DNA of 64,000 nucleotides, taken from positions 31,265,402 through 31,329,401 of the forward strand of contig CM057230.1 in the NCBI GenBank assembly GCA_029891385.1, in the 5' to 3' direction. Under the pieces are notes generated by a model. The model ran no database searches and was not told the DNA's origin. It saw only the letters and a list, made by a program, of their open reading frames with translations. The position numbers were made by a program, and so were the translations under genes. Positions within the stretch are counted from its first letter, which is position 1; every line of letters starts with the position of its first letter. This DNA is from Erythroxylum novogranatense (Eukaryota > Streptophyta > Magnoliopsida > Malpighiales > Erythroxylaceae). Of this stretch, positions 48,750 through 60,780 are shown piece after piece.

Positions 48750-49465
48750 CTCCTCTTGGTGTCTTATATAATTGTCTCTTCTACGACTTTTAAACGCGTT
48801 TGGTGTTCGCCGTTAAAACCTTATCGGGAAAAACCGGTGGAATAAAAACCATGATAAGAGAAAAAAAGTCTGAACTGCGTAAGCTCCCTCATTGAACACA
48901 ATGAATTTCTTCCTCATAAATTTCTTAGATGTCGATTCCAATCTCGTGGACACGCTTCCGAAAGGTATAATAGGAAGTGCGCTGTGAAAAGATCCCATGA
49001 CGTTGTTGCTTGATTGAATATCTAGATATTGATTTCTTGCTCTTGTCGAAATCTTGGGTGAATTGAAAAATTTCGGAGGATATGTTTGGTTCTATCACTT
49101 TTGATATAACCTCCTTTATTCGAAGCGATCATGCTGCATTGTCTTCAAATATGATTGTTGGTTCTTTGTTGGTCGATAAGTCACAAGTTGTTAAAATGTG
49201 GTGCGTCGTTGACCTTAACCATACACATTCTCACTTGCTTCGTGAAGTCAATGATTTCGTGATTTGAAGAAGAAGCAACAGTGTTTGTTTACGTGAACGC
49301 CAAGAAATTGCAGTCTTCCATACGTAAATACATAACCGGTTTGGGATCCGAACTTTATGCGGATCGATAAGTAACTCAGATCTGCATAACCAACCAAAAC
49401 TTGTTTTGCATTTTAGTGTAAAATAATCTCAAATCAATTGTCATCGAAGATAACGGAATAGATGT

Positions 49466-50553
49466 TTAATTCCATTCCAAAGTGCCTTTTCGTAGGAGAT
49501 GAACTAAATGTTCTAGTAGATTAACGAAAAGTTTATATCGGTCTAATCTGATTAACAAGATATACGAGAGCTCTATCGCACTCGGATATGGCGTTTCAAA
49601 ATCAAGAACTTCTTCGTTTTCTTGTGAGGCGAAATGGATCCTTCTCAACATTAAGCGATATACCAACCATTGGTGTACTTAACGGAGTTGCTTTATCCAT
49701 ATTAAAACGCCTCAATATCTTTTACGTATATGTCGATTGATGCATGAAATATTCCGCTTGGTCTATGTTCAATTTGCGCACCAAGACAATATTTAGTTTT
49801 TCCAAGATCTTTCATTTCAAATTCCTTCTTTAAGTACACCAACGCTTCTTGGATTTCTTTAGCGAGATCAATGATATTCAAATCGTCAACATAGGCAAAT
49901 GATAATCACATATCGAATGTTGTTTTCTTTATAAAACGCTTGAGGCAAATAGACTATTTACATATCCTTTCTTTAATAGATACTCGGCAGGCGATTATAC
50001 GCGCGTCGTCAGTTGCTTTAGTCCGTATAAGGATCTTTGCAATTTGATGAATACTTTTCCTTTAGTTGTGATTTTAATCTGCGGGCATTTGAATCCTTCG
50101 AGGATTTTCATGTAAATATCACTATCAGTGATCCCATCAGTAAGTCAGTAATAACATCCATAAGACGCATTTCCGGTTTCAAGAAGGCGTTGTCGATTAA
50201 ATATCTAAACGTAATTGTATCCATAACAGAGAGTATGTTTATTCATAGTCAATTAGGGTCTTTGAGAAAACCTGTGCAACAAGTCGAGCTTTGTATCTCA
50301 CAATCTCATTTTCTCATTTCATTTTCGAACAAAACCCATTTGTAACCTCTGTGCTTTACACTTTGGGGTGTAAGGACAATAGTCCAAACACTTTACGCTT
50401 GTTAAGAGAATTTAATTCAACTGATAGCATCTTTCCATTAAACCCAATCATGTTTATTTTGACATTCAATGATAGATCTTGGTTCGGGATCTTCATTTTC
50501 ATTGATGATATCACGCTATATAGATAAGAAAATATTTTATCAATCTCTTTCAT
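49466..50553 (-). pseudogene. Ale-like copia reverse transcriptase and RNase H, frameshifted
   Basis: ELNSLNKRKVFG near 50400 is the start of copia RT. The catalytic YVDD is encoded at 49882-49893. ENEEVLDFETPYPSAIELSY and LFVNLLEHLVHLLRKGTLEW near 49500-49620 are the diverged YLSAIGALMYLA and FAVNLLARFSSSPTxRHW blocks between RT and RNase H. The pieces fall in different frames. Confidence 0.75.
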
Positions 50554-50922
50554 ATCATTTCGGTTCCATAATTCTTTTGTGTGAATATAATTAATTGAGA
50601 TTTCTGATTAATCTCGGTTTGTGTCTCTTCGGGACCTATCCTCATCTTGTGTTTCCAACGAACACTTTTATCTATATTGGGGTCATTAATCACATTTGCT
50701 CCTTTTTTTTTCGAGGATTTTTATCTTTGAAACCGATTGGTTTACCACGCTTCATGCGTGCTGTAGATTCATGAGTGATCATTTTCTTAGATTTTCCTTT
50801 TAGGATTTCAATCCGAGCAGGAGCATTTACAGCTGGTATAAATGATTTAATCACTCTTTTTGTATCGTGAAAGCATCGGTAATTGATTTGCAATTCTTTG
50901 CAAATGCACAATTCTTTTGCAC

Positions 50923-52115
50923 TTACATTTCGCATTGTTTTGTGCGTTGATCAAGATCTGATAATGATGGTTCGCACCATGTAATTTCTTTCATCAGCTG
51001 TTTATTATCTCCCCCTAATGTCGGGAAAGTATTTTCATCAAAATGACAATCATCAAAACGTGCTGTAAATATATCACCCGTTTGAGATTCAAGATATCTA
51101 ATAATAGATGTACTTTCATAGCCGACATATATCCCCAATCTTCTTTGAGGTCCCATTTTACTACGTTGTGGTGGTGCAATAAGCACATATCTCGCATAAC
51201 CAAAATTCTCAAATAGGAGATATTTGGTTCTTGACCAAATGCAAGTTGTAGTGGGGAGTATGTATGATATGCACTTGGTCGGATGCGAATTAATGCCTCA
51301 GCATGTAAAATTGCATGACCCCATACGGAAATTGAAAGCTTTGTTCTCATCATCAATGGTCTAGCAATAAGTTGAAGGTGTTTAATTAAAGATTCAGCTA
51401 AACCATTTTGAGTATGCACATGAGCAACAGGATGCTCGACTATAATCCCAGTTGACATACAATAATCATTGAAAGTTTGGGATATGAATTCACCAGCATT
51501 ATCGAGTCTGACTTTCTTTATTGTAGAGTCAGGAAATTGTGCTTGTAATTTAATAATTTGTGCAAGAAATCTTGGAAATGCCATATTACGAGTTGATAGT
51601 AGACAAACATGAGACCATCTGCTGGAGGCATCTATCAATACCATAAAATATCAAAATGGTCCACATGGTGGATGAATGGGTCTACATATATCACCTTGAA
51701 TACGTGCAAGAAAAGCAGGTGATTCAAATTTTATTTTAGCTGGTGATGGCCTTATGATCAGTTTTCCAAGAGAACAAGATGTACATGGACTCTTATTTAT
51801 TTGAGTAATCATTTTGTTACTCAATGGATGTCCATTTGTATTCTCAATTATTTTTTGCATCATTGTTGATCCTGGATGACCCAGACGATCATGCCAAATA
51901 GAGATTATTGAAGGATCAATGTATTTTGCTTTAACTACCATATTAGATTCAATCACATTTATATATGTATAATGTAATCCAGTAGGGAGCATTGGTAGTT
52001 TTTCCAATATGTTTATCTTTCCGATTGATTGGTTGTAAGATACATATATTTCATATTTCCCTCGATTCTTGATGAGTATCATATTATGAGAATATATATC
52101 ATTAAAACTCAACAA
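50923..52115 (-). pseudogene. Ale-like copia pre-integrase and integrase
   Basis: 51651-52115 contains the pre-integrase zinc-binding pattern: IWHDRLGHPGSTMMQKII and, further on, CTSCSLGKL. 51015-51644 has the integrase core VLIDASSRWSHVCLLSTRN, IKKVRLDNAGEFISQTF and HTQNGLAESLIKHLQ. The D of RLDNAGEF and the E of GLAESLIK are kept. A stop splits the two blocks near 51648, and the C-terminal part (LGIYVGYESTSIIRYLE) is in another frame. Confidence 0.85.
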
Positions 52116-52699
52116 ATTTCTTTTAGACTTTAGGTATGAAATAAGACATCATGTATTGAGAACTTTGTACCATTTGGTAATGTAAAATTTGCCTTGCCAA
52201 TTCCTTGATCAAGTCTCATAGGACTGATATTGTGTTCACAATTGTTTTGTTGGTTTTAATTACGAAAAGAACCTCTTATCTTCGAGGATAGTGTGCGTTG
52301 TGTCCTTATCTGGTATGCATAAATTATCATTATTTTCGCTCCTCTTACGTAAGCGATCCATATCAAAACTTAGCATAAAAATAAATAATCTAATGAAAAA
52401 TTGCGCAAGAATAAAGAGAAAGAGATGTTATGTTAACTTAAAAAATATTACAATCTGTAATTGAAACTAGTAACATAACAAGCAATTGGCCGAGTGACAT
52501 AATAAGCATAATAATACTTAACACAAACATAAGTACATTATTTTAATTTCCATTACTCGCCACTAACAATGCCCCGATCCACAAAATCATCAAGTAAAAT
52601 CCAAGCATTCGGATATGTAGAGTCATATGAAGGATTATAATTCTCAATGAAATCAAAATCAAAAGTACCAAGGTCGGTTGAATCACCTAAAGGGTGTTG

Positions 52700-53613
52700 T
52701 TGATAAAATTCACTTCCTTTTCTTTCCTTTTAAGGATGCTTTGTATAACCGACATAGATGTTCAGAACTCGACAAATTTTAGCCCAATGTCCTTTTGTAC
52801 CACATCTCGGGCAAGAATCTCCGAAGTCTATAAGAACTTCCATGAACATCATTAATATGGTGCTTGTTATTGTGGTGGCTCGTATTTCTTTGAAGAGAGT
52901 TATATGGATAACTTCCTCGACCACGGCCACGAATGTAGTTACGACCATGGCCACGACCACGGTCACGACTAGGCCCATGATGATTTTTTCTTTCATTTTC
53001 ATTTCGAATTGTAATATTTTCTTACGAAAATCTTTGGCCATGATGAGGCGGGATTGATGATTTTCATCAAAGTTCTTTATTCTTCTCGGCTACAAGAAGG
53101 CATGAAATCAGGTCAGAGTATTTTTTAAATCCGCGCACTCGATATTGTTGTTGCAAGGTTACATTCAATGCGTGGAAGGTGGAGTATGTTTTTTCTAACA
53201 TATCTTCCTCAGTGATTGTTTTCCCACAAAATTTTAGTTGTGAGACAATTCTAAACATAGCTGAGTTATACTCATTGACCTTTTTAAAATCTTGGAAGCG
53301 TAAAGCGCTCCATTCATCACGAGAAGCCGGAAGTAAAACTTCCTTTTGATGGTCATATCTTTCTTGTAAATTTTTTCACAAATGACTTGGATCTTTAATT
53401 GTGAAGTATTCTCTTTTTAATCCCTCATCAAGATGACGACGAATGAAGATCATCGCTTTGACTTTATTTTGTTTTGATGTTGTATATTTTCTTTAATGGT
53501 ATCTAAAAGATCCATTGATTCAAGATGCATTTCAACATCAATCATCCACGGCATATAATTATGGCCCGCAACATCAAGAGCAGCGAACTTAATTTTGGCA
53601 AGATTGGACATGT
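52700..53613 (-). pseudogene. Ale-like copia gag with zinc knuckle, frameshifted
   Basis: The ATG at 53613 starts MSNLAKIKFAALDVAGHNYM. FRIVSQLKFCGKTITEEDML and TYSTFHALNVTLQQQYRVRG (53067-53258) form the UBN2-type gag body. CPRCGTKGHWAKICR at about 52770-52815 is an intact CCHC knuckle (C-x2-C-x4-H-x4-C). The three parts are in different frames. The knuckle sequence is followed by a basic, repetitive stretch on the same strand. Confidence 0.8.
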
Positions 53614-54343
53614 TGGCAACTATTTAGAGAGAAATAATCAATACATGTATTCAAATCGATATTACATTAAATAAATTACATGCCATGCTCAAATGCTATG
53701 CCAAGAAGCATCATAGGGATCATAATAAATGCTATTACTAAGAGAAAAAACGTGCGATCTGAATCATTTAGCTCTATACTAAGAATGAAACAAAGATACA
53801 TAATGACAATAATTATACAAAAAAATGATATAGCGGACAACATTTGAAAATTTTTGTAAGAATTTTGAGGTAAGAAATAGTGTGTAGGGATGAAGTAAAT
53901 TATGTAGGAGTGGTATCTATTTATAGAAATAATTTTTTTTGTTTTTTTTACCGTTAACTAGCCGTTATAATTTTACCGTTATATATATATATATTTTACC
54001 GTTATATATATATTTGTTATACATTTTTAAACATCGATGATGTATACTATACAATAAATTACGTATTTAGAGGTGGTAATAACTTTTCATTATTTAAAGA
54101 AGGTAAAATAGTGAGTAAATCTATAATTTGTTTTAATCATATCATAAGTAGAATTAATGTAGATAAAAGGAAGAACTTTATTTTAACAACATCGTAAGTA
54201 GGATAAATAAACGGAAGAACTTACGTTTGTTTGATGTACGTAAACCAAAGAACGTTTGTACGATGTAGGTAGACGGAAGAACCTTACGATTGCTTGATGT
54301 TGATAAGCTGAATTTTAGAAATGAGAGCTTCGTGCTGATAACG

Positions 54344-54635
54344 TGTTATAAACCCAGCATTACAATTTCAGAGTATTTGGGAGAGAAGACTTATTCTTAT
54401 AAGTTCATTTCATATCTCTCTTACATCAAACCTTCTATTTATAGTACATTTCAAACACCTAATACACATGTGACCACCTACTTCATATGTGTTATTGTGT
54501 TAGGTAAAACCAAACCAATAACCACCTACTTCATTCTTGTGTTAGGTAAAACCAATCCAATCCATATGTACACTAACTATTAAATGGTGCATCTACAATT
54601 AGTGGTACACCATATTATTTCTATCTTTTATAACA
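54344..54635 (-). repeat. Right (5') LTR of the Ale-like element
   Basis: This 292-bp LTR starts TGTTATAA and ends TTATAACA, an 8-bp terminal inverted repeat. TATAAATA at 54436-54443 on the minus strand is the likely element promoter. The adjoining internal bases (CGTTATCAGCACGAAGC, read leftwards from 54343) are the expected primer-binding position but not the common TGGTATCAGAGC type. Confidence 0.88.
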
Positions 54636-54825
54636 TTCTTTTTTTAATCAAAGAATTTGTAAGTATCAAGTTAAAAAATTTTAGTCAGCGTATAAGCGTC
54701 GCTTTGCGAATATTTAAAGATGGTCATCAATCAATGCATTTTTTTGTTGTATTTTTTATAAAATAATCATTTTTATAATTTAAATTTATGACTTTTTGAT
54801 CACAAATGAACAACTTCCATCCGTT

Positions 54826-55114
54826 TGTTAGAAAATATATAAAATCAATTAAGTTGGCCTCACACAATAACTTAAGCTATTGTGATGAAATGGTCACTTA
54901 ACATGGTATCAGAGCCTCTATGACCAAATAGTCATGAGTTCGAATCCTACCACCCACCTATTTTAAATAAATTAAGCACAAGGTAAAGTAGACTTGTGCA
55001 AGTTTCAAGCCTAAAGGACTTTCACTTGAGGGAGTGTGTTAGAAAATATATAAAATCAATTGAGTTAGCCTCACACAATAATTTAAGCTATTGTGATGAA
55101 ATGATCACTTAACA
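54826..55114 (+). mobile_element. Miniature LTR retrotransposon (TRIM/SMART), complete, 289 bp
   Basis: Two 78-bp LTRs (54826-54903 and 55037-55114) start TGTTAGAAAATA and end CACTTAACA. They differ at four positions, all transitions. Immediately inside the left LTR is TGGTATCAGAGC (54904-54915), the initiator-Met tRNA primer site. Just before the right LTR is GAGGGAGTG, a purine-rich tract. The target duplication CCGTT flanks both ends (54821-54825, 55115-55119). The 133-bp interior codes for nothing. Size and layout match plant SMART-class elements, which move with proteins from other elements. Confidence 0.93.
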
Positions 55115-55119
55115 CCGTT

Positions 55120-55739
55120 ACTCTTACTTTTATTATTTTTAAATATATATTGAATAAAATTTTAATAAGTAATTATTAGAGTGCCTTAATCTAATACAAC
55201 ATTTTTTAAAAAGTTTTGTGAGATAACAAATATTTTAATACAAGACTTCCTACCAACTAGTGTTATTCTTAAAAGCAATCATCAATAACTACAATGTCAA
55301 GATCTACATTTTATTTAGATCATTAACTACATAACAAATACACATATATCCAATGTTTGACATGGAATCTTGATGCATCTCTTCATTTTAGACACCACAA
55401 CTTATTAATATCAATAAATCTTGTGCAGGAGAGAAATCTTACGGTAGAAGACCCACTTTTACCACACACCCTAGACAACAACACAAAAAACTCACCATAT
55501 GTTATAGTTTTAGCATGTTCTTTCTTAAGGGGTAGAAGGAGACTAATTGTATCATTTCAAAGATGTAATGAATTATAGTTTAATGGGCTAACATATAATT
55601 ATTAGGGTACTACCATGTGCCTAAAATAAAATTAGTAAATTATTAACCATCCAATTATAGTTATAAACGTACATTAGGCAATTCGATTAATGGTTGGGAA
55701 TATGGAATTAATATTGTGATTATATTAGTCCATATATTT
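55120..55739. other. AT-rich DNA, probably including the 3' LTR of the next copia remnant
   Basis: CCAAGTGAGAGA on the minus strand at about 55748-55759 looks like the polypurine tract seen before copia 3' LTRs. An LTR would then extend leftwards from about 55745, but no partner copy is in the window to confirm it. No gene seen. Confidence 0.35.
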
Positions 55740-56106
55740 CTAATATTCTCTCACTTGGATAATATAATCAAATCACCATACCAATCTTCATCATCCAAAG
55801 GCAGTCAAATAAATCATATGCAATATCATATCGACGTAACATATTTACTACATATGATTAGGTCCTGGAGATGTTCAAATACAATAATAACCATTAAAAC
55901 AACATGCATGCAGTACAACAACTGAGACTAGGCATTTATCTCCTTTCGTATCTATCATTTTGTCAAACTACATATATATGTCAATATCAACAAGAAGTAA
56001 CTGCAAATATCATTATGCATGTTTCATATATACAAGTCATAAGCAATTCGCACAAAGTACTAACATGTTCAATAAAAAATAACAAGCTCTCACTAATTTT
56101 ATTAAG

Positions 56107-56373
56107 CTAGGCTCCTAACAATCTCATACGGGAGACATGTTCTACAAACACATATATAGGTAAGCTTTTTGTAAGTAAATCTACTAACATGCTAGCTATA
56201 GGCCTATACTCAACAATAATGAGGGATTCAATGACTTTTTCTTTAACAAAATAGTACTTTATATCAATATTCTTTGAGCGAGAAGTACTTCTAGTATTTT
56301 TAAAGAAAGCTACAACTACAGAGTTATCACAATATAATTTTAGTGGACTCGAAATGGAGTCTACTATACCCAA
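56107..56373 (-). pseudogene. Copia remnant RNase H
   Basis: LKLYCDNSVVVAFFKNTRST, KNIDIKYYFVKEKV and STKSLP-like LTKSLPIYVF are the C-terminal RNase H blocks of copia pol (xYCDNxAAVxFxxN, KHIDIKYHFVRExV, LTKxLP). The catalytic D of YCDN is kept, but the upstream part of the domain is in other frames. Confidence 0.75.
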
Positions 56374-56793
56374 TGTTGAAATAAAATTTCACAATCATAT
56401 TGCTTGACAAACTGCTCATAACACGCCATATACTTTGCCTTCATTATAGAGAATATTGTGAGTGTCTGTTTGATACTTTGCTACAATACAACTCCTCCAA
56501 CCATCATAAAGATATAGCCTGAAGTGGACTTTTTTTTTATCATACACACATCTTGCATAATTAGCGTCACTGAACCCAACTATATCAAGGGTGTTAGTTC
56601 GCCATTAAGTCAATATATGATCCTTACTATCCTGAAGATACCACATGGCTTTCTTAACCGCTTTCCAATGGCTAAGTCCAGGATCACTTAAGTATCTTCC
56701 TAACACACCTACAACAAAAGCAATATTAGGACGTATGCATACTTAAGCATACATCAGACTGCCTACAAGTGATGCATAAGGAATGACTTTCAT

Positions 56794-57396
56794 TTAATCT
56801 CTCTCTTTATCATTTTGTGGACATTGGGCCTTTGAGAATTTGTCATCCTTCACTATTGGTGCCTTTCTAGGAGAACAAGAGTGCACATTGAATCTTTTCA
56901 AGATCCGATCAATGTAAGTCTTTTGAGATAATCGAATAATCTTATTAACTATATCCCGAAGAATCTGAATTCCAAGTACATAAGAGGCTTCTCCAAGATC
57001 CTTCATATCAAAATGGCTATATAATACTTGTTTTGTGTCAAATAATAGATCGGTGTAATTAGAAGCAAGTAGAATGTCATCAATATACATTACCAAAAAA
57101 ATGAAACTGCTCTTATTGGACTTCTTACATATACATTGATCAATTACATTCTCCTTGAAGCCATTTGCAGTGATAATCATATCAATCTTGAGATACCACT
57201 ACCTTGATGCTTGTTTTAACTCATGGATAGACTTCTTGAGCTTGCAAACCATGTGTTCTTTACCAGTCATCTTGAAGCCAACTGGTTGAGTCATATAAAC
57301 ATCTTTATACAGATCTCCATTTAAGAAGGCGATCCTCATGTCCATTTGATGTAGTTCCAAATCAAAATGAGCAATTATAGCCATGATGATTCGCAT
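56794..57396 (-). pseudogene. Copia remnant reverse transcriptase
   Basis: 57199-57396 has LHQMDMRIAFLNGDLYKDVY and MTQPVGF, where the usual first catalytic motif reads QMDVKTAFLNG. 56794-57180 has FLVMYIDDILLASN (the YIDD catalytic pair), FDMKDLGEASYVLGIQI, and the downstream IRLSQKTYIDRILKRFN. A stop separates the two halves just before 57190. Confidence 0.85.
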
Positions 57397-58215
57397 AAAA
57401 TCTTTGATAGAAACTAGTGAAAAGATTTGTTTGAAATTAATCCCTTCTCTTTGGCTTATAATCTTTAGCTAAAAGTCTAGCCTTATACCTTTCTACTTGT
57501 TCACTTGAGTCATGTTTAATTTTGTAAACCCACTTGCACCTAATGAGTTGGCAAATTTTAGGTAGTTCAACTAATTCCCAAACTCCATTTCATGATATGG
57601 AACTCAACTTATTTTCTATTTCATTAATCCATAACACAGATTGAGGACTATTCATGGTTTCTTGATAACTGACTAGTTTAGTATTATCTCCCACATCAAA
57701 CTCATGTTCTTGCAAGTAGACAATAAAGTCGTCAGGAATGACAGGCCTACATGTTCTTTATGATCTCCTCGTAACAACTTCATCATCCTTAGTATCAATA
57801 ACTTCATCCTGTGCTTGATTTTAAGATTCATCATAAGATTCTTCTAGAATCTGCTCAATCATAAGGGTCATCAATAGGAGCGAAAGCGACGGGTAGGGAT
57901 TAGAATACGTTCTTCCCTAAATACAATTTCTCTTAACCTTTGACTTGAACAAAATTCATCTTCAAAATAGATAACTCTATCTGATTCTATAACTTTGGTT
58001 GTGTGAGATGGGCAATAGAATCTAGAACCCTTTAATCCGACGGTGTAGCCACTAATAGTTTTTGGATCAAGCTTCTTAGATTGTAGATTATAGGGCCTTA
58101 TTTTTACTTTGCATCCCCAAACATGAAAATGGCGCAAGCTTGATTTTTTACTTAACTTTATGGAATCTTTGGGACTAATTTGTTAGGTATTTGATTAAAA
58201 AATAAGTGGTTATCT

Positions 58216-59098
58216 TCAACGCCTCACCCATAAAAATTTTGGCAAACTAGAATGAATCAACATACATCGCAATATATCAAAAAGTGTGCAGTTTCTTTTT
58301 TTAGCGATTCCATTCTGCTGAGGTGCTCCTGGCATTTTATATTTTGCTTCAATACCACTTTCTTGCAAGTATCTAGCAAAAGGCCTTGGATTCCTTTCAC
58401 CCTCATCATAACTCTCATAATATTCTCCACCTCTATCATAAGTAACTACCTTAATTTTCTTCCTCTTTTGAAGCTTAACATTTGTCTTGAAAATCTTAAA
58501 TGCATCCAAAGATTCAAAATTTCACAAATGAGCTCTACGTGATCGTACCGGAAAAATTCATCGATAAAAGTAATGAAGGATTTATAACTACCCATAGCAG
58601 GTGGAATAAAGGTCCATATATATCAGTATGAATCAACTCCAACAGTTTTGAGCACTCGTCTATTTTGCTTTTTCTAACCTTGATGGTCAACTTTCCTTTA
58701 ATATAATCAATATACGCAGTGAAATCTGAAAAATCAAGATCCTGAAGTAGACCATCTTTTACCAACCTCTCCATTATGTCTCTAGAAATATAGCCTAAAC
58801 ATTTGTGCTATAACATAGAAGATCTCAAATCTAACCTCATACATTTAGAACTAACAATAGTATTAAGAAAAGAGGAAGAAGCAACAGTAACATCATCATT
58901 CAACTCAAGTTTGTATCAATTTTCACATGAAATTTCATTTTTCACCAAAAGAGAGTCATGATACAAAATCAGTTTTCCAGTTCCAAAAAAAAAAAGACTA
59001 TAACCTAATCTATTCAAAATAGATACAAAAATCCAATTCCTCCTAATAGAGGGTAAATAAGTGACATCATGTAACTCCAAAAGATGCCTTGTATTCAA
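58216..59098 (-). pseudogene. Copia remnant integrase and pre-integrase
   Basis: KIKVVTYDRGGEYYESYDEG and FARYLQESGIEAKYKMPGAP followed by QQNGIAKKRN are the integrase core. The catalytic glutamate of the usual QQNGxAERxN is replaced by lysine. LLELIHTDIYGP (58.6 kb) carries the first catalytic aspartate. DVTYLPSIRRNWIFVSIL (59.0 kb) is the protease/pre-integrase boundary. An integrase C-terminal piece, HVWGCKVKIRPYN, lies at 57871-58137. Confidence 0.8.
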
Positions 59099-59329
59099 CT
59101 ATAGTCTAACTATCCCAAAAAATTCAACATAGACTTTAGTATCATCTCCCATTTACACATGTTGCTCATTACTAATTGGCCTTCTTTGTCTTGTCAATTT
59201 TTGCAAGGAACTCGTAACGTGAATTGATGCTCCAATATCTAACTACTAAGTATTTGAGAGCACATCCAATAATATTGGACTCTAAACAAAACGATCACAA
59301 GACAATAACCTTTCTTTTTTATGTGAGCT

Positions 59330-59731
59330 TTGAGCTTTCGACAGTTAGCTTTCTTGTGCCCAAAATTCTGATAAAAATTGCACTTCCCTTTGAAAAATTT
59401 GTTCTTCTAATTAATAGAAGATAAACCCGCTTGTCCACTTCCTTGGGATTAATAACTTTCTTCTTGAAAGGCTTTTAGTCACTTGAGCTATTAGAAGTCA
59501 ACTTTATTTTTTGAGAATTGTTGTGGATTGTCATCATGGAGATGCTTCTTGCCCTTCCCTGTTTCATGTCATCCTCTTCTTTGGAAAGAATAACAGTCAT
59601 CTCCTCAATAGTCTATTGCTCTTTCTGAGCATTATAGCTTGATTTGATTGAATCAAATTTGAAAGGAAGAGTCCCCATCCCAAACCATGCCATGTAGTCC
59701 TCACCAAGGTCCATATCCATATCTTAAGCTT
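59330..59731 (-). pseudogene. Copia remnant gag fragment
   Basis: Near 59.6-59.7 kb the minus strand reads LGEDYMAWFGMGTLPFKFDS followed by a stop where tryptophan is usual (QWTIEEM). Near 59.36 kb KCNFYQNFGHKKANC is a CCHC knuckle whose second cysteine is tyrosine (TAT for TGT). Confidence 0.6.
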
Positions 59732-60089
59732 TGTTAGAGTAGTGCCCTGAAGGCAATCGCCTTTAGCGCATTTTGTACAACGTTATGTACATACTTTATG
59801 AATAAATAAAGAAAGGCATATTTCATTAACTTGCTGTTCATTATTTATGAATGAATATTGATCTATAAGCAAATTAATGAAGTCCATGATATATGACATA
59901 GCATGAAGGAAATTGTGATATGATCATACTACTGAGATTCCTATCATGTGCAATTATGTCAGTATCTAAATTATCCCTAGTCATAGGATTACTGAAACTG
60001 GACATCGGTAATCCGGAGAGACTAGCACATCTCAAGCTCCTTGATTTGGTCAAGCAGTGGATCTCAGAAACTGTAAATATGAGATATTT
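59732..60089 (+). repeat. Truncated LTR of another retrotransposon
   Basis: TGTTAGAGTAGTGCCCTGAA at 59732 is a familiar LTR terminus of plant copia-type elements. 358 bp of it are present before it is cut by the gypsy LTR at 60090. Orientation is assumed. No partner copy lies in the window. Confidence 0.45.
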
Positions 60090-60780
60090 TGTAACATCCG
60101 GTCCCCATGCTAAGGGTTATGACCCAGAATTTCCGTACAGGTGAGCTCAAAGAGAAATTGAGTCTAAGGAATGCATTTTTCTTACTCATGCATCATGTTA
60201 GCATATATGCACATAAATACGTAATGTTTCACATAACAAGTGGTACATGCATTCATTGACAACTTTCGGGTATAATTGATATTAAATGTGAATGTCTTGA
60301 AAATAAGGAGTAGAATGAGTAGAAAGAGTGATCTTGGTATGAGTTGTGATAAGGAAAGATTTAGAGACAAGATTGGTAGTGATCTGAAAATGTTCACTGA
60401 ATATGCTTCAGTCTTTTAGCCACAACGTTTTCTCTAGTAATCCAAACGAGATGATTCTTAATTTGGACTAATCTAGAGATATATGGCTATATTTTGTATG
60501 AAGACATCGAATTTCAATTCTGTGTCTAAGAGTCCCAAATATTGTCATGAAGTGAAGAATTAGGTGCAGTGTTGGTGTATGAATGAAAAATTTGTCTTTG
60601 GACTTTAGGGGCAAATTTGGGATTGATAAAGATGGATTTTGGCAAAATTTCCTTCTAGAAAGTTGTAGATATTTCTCTTATCTTTTCAACAGTATAAATT
60701 TTGTAAATTTTAGACATCTGAGTGATAAGTTATGTGTCTTATAAGTGGAGGCGTTCTGGAGAAGAAATGTCAGATGAAGT

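Larger units (their letters stand above)
48468..54635 (-). mobile_element. Ty1/copia LTR retrotransposon, Ale/Retrofit-like, decayed
   Basis: The element is 6,168 bp, with LTRs at both ends and the 5-bp duplication TTCTT (48463-48467, 54636-54640). Domain order on the minus strand is gag, pre-integrase, integrase, RT and RNase H: the copia order. The gag start MSNLAKIKFAALDVAGHNYM is typical of the Ale/Retrofit lineage. Frames are broken by stops and indels, so it is non-autonomous now. It inserted upstream of GWD1 in the same transcriptional direction. Confidence 0.9.
55740..59731 (-). mobile_element. Old Ty1/copia remnant, gag-pol, leftward
   Basis: Minus-strand domains in copia order: gag fragment (59.3-59.7 kb), pre-integrase (58.6-59.1), integrase (58.2-58.5), RT (56.8-57.4) and RNase H (56.1-56.4). 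It is a different lineage from the element at 48.5-54.6 kb. Stops and frame changes are frequent. At 59732 it is cut by another LTR, so its 5' end is missing. Confidence 0.8.

Noticed and set aside
52758..53057. 99-residue Thr/Met-rich plus-strand frame
   Set aside because: Reverse shadow of the basic copia gag region and its zinc knuckle on the minus strand.
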